Shown: one piece after another, positions 60,671-64,000 of the stretch
Numbering within the stretch: position 1 is the first letter of the stretch
How the letters are laid out: every line of letters starts with the position of its first letter
Assembly (NCBI GenBank): GCA_044449065.1
Contig: JBIOHP010000022.1
Span: 1 to 64,000, forward strand
Length of the DNA stretch: 64,000 nucleotides
Source of the DNA: JBIOHP01 sp044449065
Lineage (GTDB): Bacteria > Bacteroidota > Ignavibacteria > UBA10030 > SZUA-254
Direction: 5' to 3'
Notes under the pieces: model-generated
Database searches by the model: none
What the model saw: only the letters and a program-made list of their open reading frames with translations
Told to the model about the DNA's origin: nothing
Translations under genes and position numbers: made by a program

Positions 60671-61570
60671 ATGGAGAATACATCAAAGCCGGCTCTTATC
60701 TCAATCATACTTCAATCGGGTGTTTTACTGGTTTTCCTGCTAATTGGATTGGTATCCGTCTCGCAATCTCAAATTAGTAATAAGATGTGGATTGTGAGAA
60801 TAGATTTCTCCAATCCCGGTTACCCGACCTGGAGCGATAGTTTTGGGGTTGGGCCTGGGTATACGGAATGTATCGATACATTATCTTCGTTGCCAATCAG
60901 AGAGTATGGACTTCCTCCTCCTCCACCTCCAATAGGAAATACCGACGCACGGTTTTATAACGATCGTAATCCAAACCTGGATTGCCTGGGACAGGGAGTA
61001 AGGCTCGATTTCAGAGGTTATCAAGCAGGCGTTATCGATACGTTTGAGTACCAAATTCAGATTGCCGATAGTAGAGTTCCCTGGTATATCACATGGGACA
61101 CATCATGTATTACACATAAAGTAAATTCGTTAGTTCTCGAGGACGTCGCTACCGGAGGGGTGGTTATCAATATCGATATGACGGCAAGGGACACTATAAA
61201 ATTTGCTTCAAACCTTCCGGGAAAAGCCCTGAGGCAATTTTATATCTTCGCTCAATGGAAATCTATTCTTGGCGTAACCGAACCGAAAAGTGTTTCCGCA
61301 CTCCCGAACCGATATTCTCTGAATCAGAATTATCCCAATCCATTTAATCCCGCGACGAAGATTGAATATTCGCTGCCGCACGCATCGTATGTAACGCTCA
61401 AAGTATTCAATCTTCACGGCGAGGAGGTTGCCACATTAGTAAACGGCGAAGTGCCGGCTGGGCAGCATGTGGAGAATTGGAACGCCGCTAATGTTGCGAG
61501 CGGAATGTATTTCTACCGGCTGCGGGCTGGGACGTATTCAGAGACCAGGAAGTTAGTTGTTTTGAAGTGA
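60671..61570 (+). CDS. Small secreted protein with type IX sorting domain
   Basis: A 299-residue protein. A hydrophobic N-terminal segment ('ILQSGVLLVFLLIGLVSV') serves as signal. The middle region, about residues 40-200, is unrecognised and has a run of seven prolines near 80. The C-terminal 90 residues are the T9SS type A module: 'LNQNYPNPFNPATKIEYSLP', 'LHGEEVATLVNGEVPAG' and 'ASGMYFYRLRAGTYSETRK'. It is probably exported to the cell surface. The next gene is also a secreted propeller protein. Confidence 0.82.
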   Translation: MENTSKPALISIILQSGVLLVFLLIGLVSVSQSQISNKMWIVRIDFSNPGYPTWSDSFGVGPGYTECIDTLSSLPIREYGLPPPPPPIGNTDARFYNDRNPNLDCLGQGVRLDFRGYQAGVIDTFEYQIQIADSRVPWYITWDTSCITHKVNSLVLEDVATGGVVINIDMTARDTIKFASNLPGKALRQFYIFAQWKSILGVTEPKSVSALPNRYSLNQNYPNPFNPATKIEYSLPHASYVTLKVFNLHGEEVATLVNGEVPAGQHVENWNAANVASGMYFYRLRAGTYSETRKLVVLK

Positions 61571-61678
61571 CCTAGAATGCGCATTGAATACGAGAATCGC
61601 CGATGTGCAGCGATGACTGAGGGGGTGAGATAGACCATCAAGGATAATAGAATTATTCACGTTTGGAGGGAAATGAAG

Positions 61679-64000
61679 ATGTTGAATCCGAGGATTGTTG
61701 TTTTATCGTGTTTTTTTTTCTTATGCGCATCTGCCGTATTCGCGCAATCGGGGTGGACTACGATCCCGAGCGGAACAAGCGGCAGTTTTTATGAGGCGGG
61801 AACGATCAGTTTTTCCCAGCAATCGCCGGTTACGATAAATTATGCCGCAGGCGATTCCGGGATTGTTCTTCGCTCAGTAGATGGAGGAAAATCCTGGATG
61901 AAATCAATCGCCGGCAATGGAGGGAGAATATACTCCATGCAATATTTTTATGCCGACACAGCATTTGCAGTCGGGGATAGCGGGATGATCTATCGAAGCA
62001 GCGATTCAGGGGCAACCTGGCAGCCGGTGACCGGCGTTCCCGATTCTCTCGCGCTCTACTCGCTTGTTTTTCCCACGGCCGAAAGGTTCGCCGGCACGCG
62101 CTCGGCGTGGGCTGTCGGAGACGGTGGGAAGATTCTTCGTACTATTACCCGCGGAGCAAGCTGGTACGAGTTGCCCAGCAATACAACCGCATCGCTCAGA
62201 TCAATATGTCTAACGAGTTTGACCCGATTGTATGTGTGCGGCGATTCGGGGATTATTTTAAGAACCACAACCGGCGGCTATTCATGGAATCGCGTCCTGC
62301 CTCTTCCTCCGGAGAACCTGTACGACATTCAAGCGACTATATCCAATACCGGCGATCTTGACCTTCTATGGGCGGTGGGAGAGAAAGGAAGAATTCTTTA
62401 TTCGAGCAATAGCGGTTATTCCTGGCTTTCCGAGCAGAGCAATGTTTCGCAGAGCCTGCGGAAGATATGCATTGTTGGAAATGCGGGCACAGTATATGTC
62501 GCCGGGGATAGCGGCATTGTGCTCCGCACCGACGATTTCGGAGCGACATGGCGCAGAATTTCCACGGGCATTACCTCTACTCTCTATGGCGTTTCCTTCG
62601 CCGATCAGTATAACGGCTTTGTGACGGGGGAGAATGGAACGATCCTTCAAACGACATTCGGGGGAGTGTACGCGCCGCGCTTCTGGACGAGCTGCCCGAG
62701 TATTGATTTAGGTTCATGTTTGATCGGTGAAAGCAGGCAGACAAGCTTTGTTGTTAGCAATATCGGCACTGCGCCGATGCACATATCCTCCGTTTCGCTC
62801 ATCGGTTCGGAATGGTCGGGATCGTTCAGGGCTGAAACTTTGGGCGTGTCCCAAAGTGTGCAATACACGCTGACCTATTCACCTGTAAGTTACGGCGAAA
62901 ATTATGGCGGGCTCCAGTTTTATCATGACGGAAGCGACAGTGCCACGACCATCTCTCTTCACGGTTTCGGCGCGAACAAAAACGAGGAGACAAATTGGAA
63001 TTGGGTCAAACCCTTTCCGGTGCCTGCGGCGTTATGTAATGTCCGATTTACAAGTCCCTCAACCGCTTACGCGGTTGGTGATAACGGCAATATCATCAAA
63101 TCCACGGATGGCGGAACGCATTGGAGCGCCTCGCTCAATGCCGGGGGAAACCTGAATATATTACGCGATATATATTTTCCATCCGCCAATACCGGCGTCG
63201 CAGTAGGCGCTAATGGCACGATTCTCCATACCTCAGACGCGGGAGTGAGCTGGGTTTCGCAGCAGAGCGGATCGGCAGCGTGGCTTACTTCGGTGTGCTT
63301 CACGGATGAGTTGAACGGAACAGTTGTTGGACAATCCGGATGTTCTTCGAACGGACCGACGATCCTTAACACGAGCGACGGCGGTGTTACCTGGGCAGCG
63401 AAAACCGTTCCTTCTGTTAGCGATCTTAATGTTGTCCGGTTTTTCACTCCCGCAGTCGGCGTCGCGGCAGGTCCCGCCGGAACCATAATTAGAACCACTG
63501 ATGGGGGCGATACGTGGTACAACCTCCCGTCCGTCACCGGCGATGATCTCCTTTCTTTGCATCTTACAGACCAAAACAATGGAGTGATATTCGGATTGGA
63601 TTATTTGTATAGAGAAGTAAATTCGGCTCACCTAACCCTCTTGAAAACAACAGATGCGGGTGCAACATGGATGAAGGAAGTTATTCAATTTTCAAGCACG
63701 GATGATGTGCCGGTGCAATTGTCCTTTACGGATGAACTGAATGGCATTGGAATAAATGGTTCCGGAACTATTTTTAAAACGAGCGACGGTGGAACTTTAT
63801 GGACAAGGGGAGTCCAAATTCCTAATATATACCCGTTCATTGAATACACCATTGCCACCAGTTCGAGCGGGAAAATAATTGTCGCTGGCGGCAGCATCGG
63901 CGGGGATCTCATTGCGGATATCTACGATACATACGAACATGATATTAGCGCGCCGGTGCTTTATCAATCCGTCGATGGCGGCAGCACTTTTAATAATCTG
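61679..64000 (+). CDS. Secreted YCF48/BNR-type propeller protein (partial, runs off window)
   Basis: Open from the ATG at 61679 to the window end, at least 774 residues, with no stop. A signal peptide ('LSCFFFLCASAVFAQ') is followed by repeats 'GDSGIVLRSVDGGKSW', 'GDSGMIYRSSDSGATW' and 'GDGGKILRTITRGASW', the YCF48/photosystem-II-stability-like blades. A linker near residues 340-440 reads 'SIDLGSCLIGESRQTSFVVS', the ASH/HYDIN-like immunoglobulin pattern. More blades follow ('GDNGNIIKSTDGGTHW', 'GANGTILHTSDAGVSW'). GGAGGG lies nine bases before this ATG and too close to the ATG at 61673, so I choose 61679. The missing end probably carries a sorting domain. Confidence 0.88.
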   Translation, partial: MLNPRIVVLSCFFFLCASAVFAQSGWTTIPSGTSGSFYEAGTISFSQQSPVTINYAAGDSGIVLRSVDGGKSWMKSIAGNGGRIYSMQYFYADTAFAVGDSGMIYRSSDSGATWQPVTGVPDSLALYSLVFPTAERFAGTRSAWAVGDGGKILRTITRGASWYELPSNTTASLRSICLTSLTRLYVCGDSGIILRTTTGGYSWNRVLPLPPENLYDIQATISNTGDLDLLWAVGEKGRILYSSNSGYSWLSEQSNVSQSLRKICIVGNAGTVYVAGDSGIVLRTDDFGATWRRISTGITSTLYGVSFADQYNGFVTGENGTILQTTFGGVYAPRFWTSCPSIDLGSCLIGESRQTSFVVSNIGTAPMHISSVSLIGSEWSGSFRAETLGVSQSVQYTLTYSPVSYGENYGGLQFYHDGSDSATTISLHGFGANKNEETNWNWVKPFPVPAALCNVRFTSPSTAYAVGDNGNIIKSTDGGTHWSASLNAGGNLNILRDIYFPSANTGVAVGANGTILHTSDAGVSWVSQQSGSAAWLTSVCFTDELNGTVVGQSGCSSNGPTILNTSDGGVTWAAKTVPSVSDLNVVRFFTPAVGVAAGPAGTIIRTTDGGDTWYNLPSVTGDDLLSLHLTDQNNGVIFGLDYLYREVNSAHLTLLKTTDAGATWMKEVIQFSSTDDVPVQLSFTDELNGIGINGSGTIFKTSDGGTLWTRGVQIPNIYPFIEYTIATSSSGKIIVAGGSIGGDLIADIYDTYEHDISAPVLYQSVDGGSTFNNL

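Overview
The window looks like chromosome from a bacterium of the FCB group, most likely an Ignavibacteria-like or related Bacteroidota lineage. The main evidence is four secreted proteins that end in the 'NYPNPFNP' C-terminal sorting module typical of type IX secretion in that group, a type-2-like isoleucyl-tRNA synthetase, sparse Shine-Dalgarno sites, and many beta-propeller/BNR exoproteins. No rRNA, tRNA, CRISPR array or transposase gene was seen. This lineage call is inference from protein families, not from a marker gene.

Layout. 0.3-8.2 kb is a compact minus-strand housekeeping run (yggS-type PLP protein, DivIVA-domain protein, purine nucleoside phosphorylase, DUF2905, ileS, DksA/TraR zinc-finger protein, lspA, rluD). 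8.3-16.4 kb holds a TPR protein, an orphan HicB-like antitoxin, larE, an M28 peptidase/hydrolase pair and a GT4 glycosyltransferase. 16.5-22.6 kb has a patatin-Omp85 protein, a membrane protein with TPRs and a GT9 heptosyltransferase-like gene. 22.6-30.1 kb holds a DUF559 endonuclease in inverted repeats, a nuclease-like hypothetical gene, a GH47 mannosidase, a STAS protein, beta-propeller and InlB-repeat proteins and an MFS exporter. 30.2-34.5 kb is an accessory island with a type IIG-like restriction-modification protein. 34.5-36 kb is a nitrosative-stress module (ric plus a Crp/Fnr regulator). 36-45.2 kb encodes large secreted propeller, cohesin/dockerin and sorting-domain proteins. 45.2-51.1 kb is a second accessory island carrying a 1393-residue SF1 helicase-nuclease. 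51.2-59.5 kb is an RND efflux operon with a PepSY-like protein and a two-component system. 59.7-64 kb holds a duplicated-domain protein and more secreted propeller proteins; the last gene runs off the window.

The most striking content is in the accessory DNA. A long nested inverted repeat occurs three times (about 30479-30667, 45833-46024, 50891-51092). Its arms differ between copies, but the changes are matched on the opposite arm, so base pairing is kept. Two unrelated defence-like genes, the restriction-modification protein and the helicase-nuclease, each sit downstream of one copy and upstream of the same pair of 3' repeat modules, which appear in swapped order at the two loci. This looks like an undescribed cargo-carrying element or structured-RNA-linked defence island. 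Separately, two DUF559 (Vsr-like) endonuclease genes are each enclosed by GC-rich palindromes, a possible nuclease-plus-palindrome mobile unit; one copy is dead through an in-frame stop.
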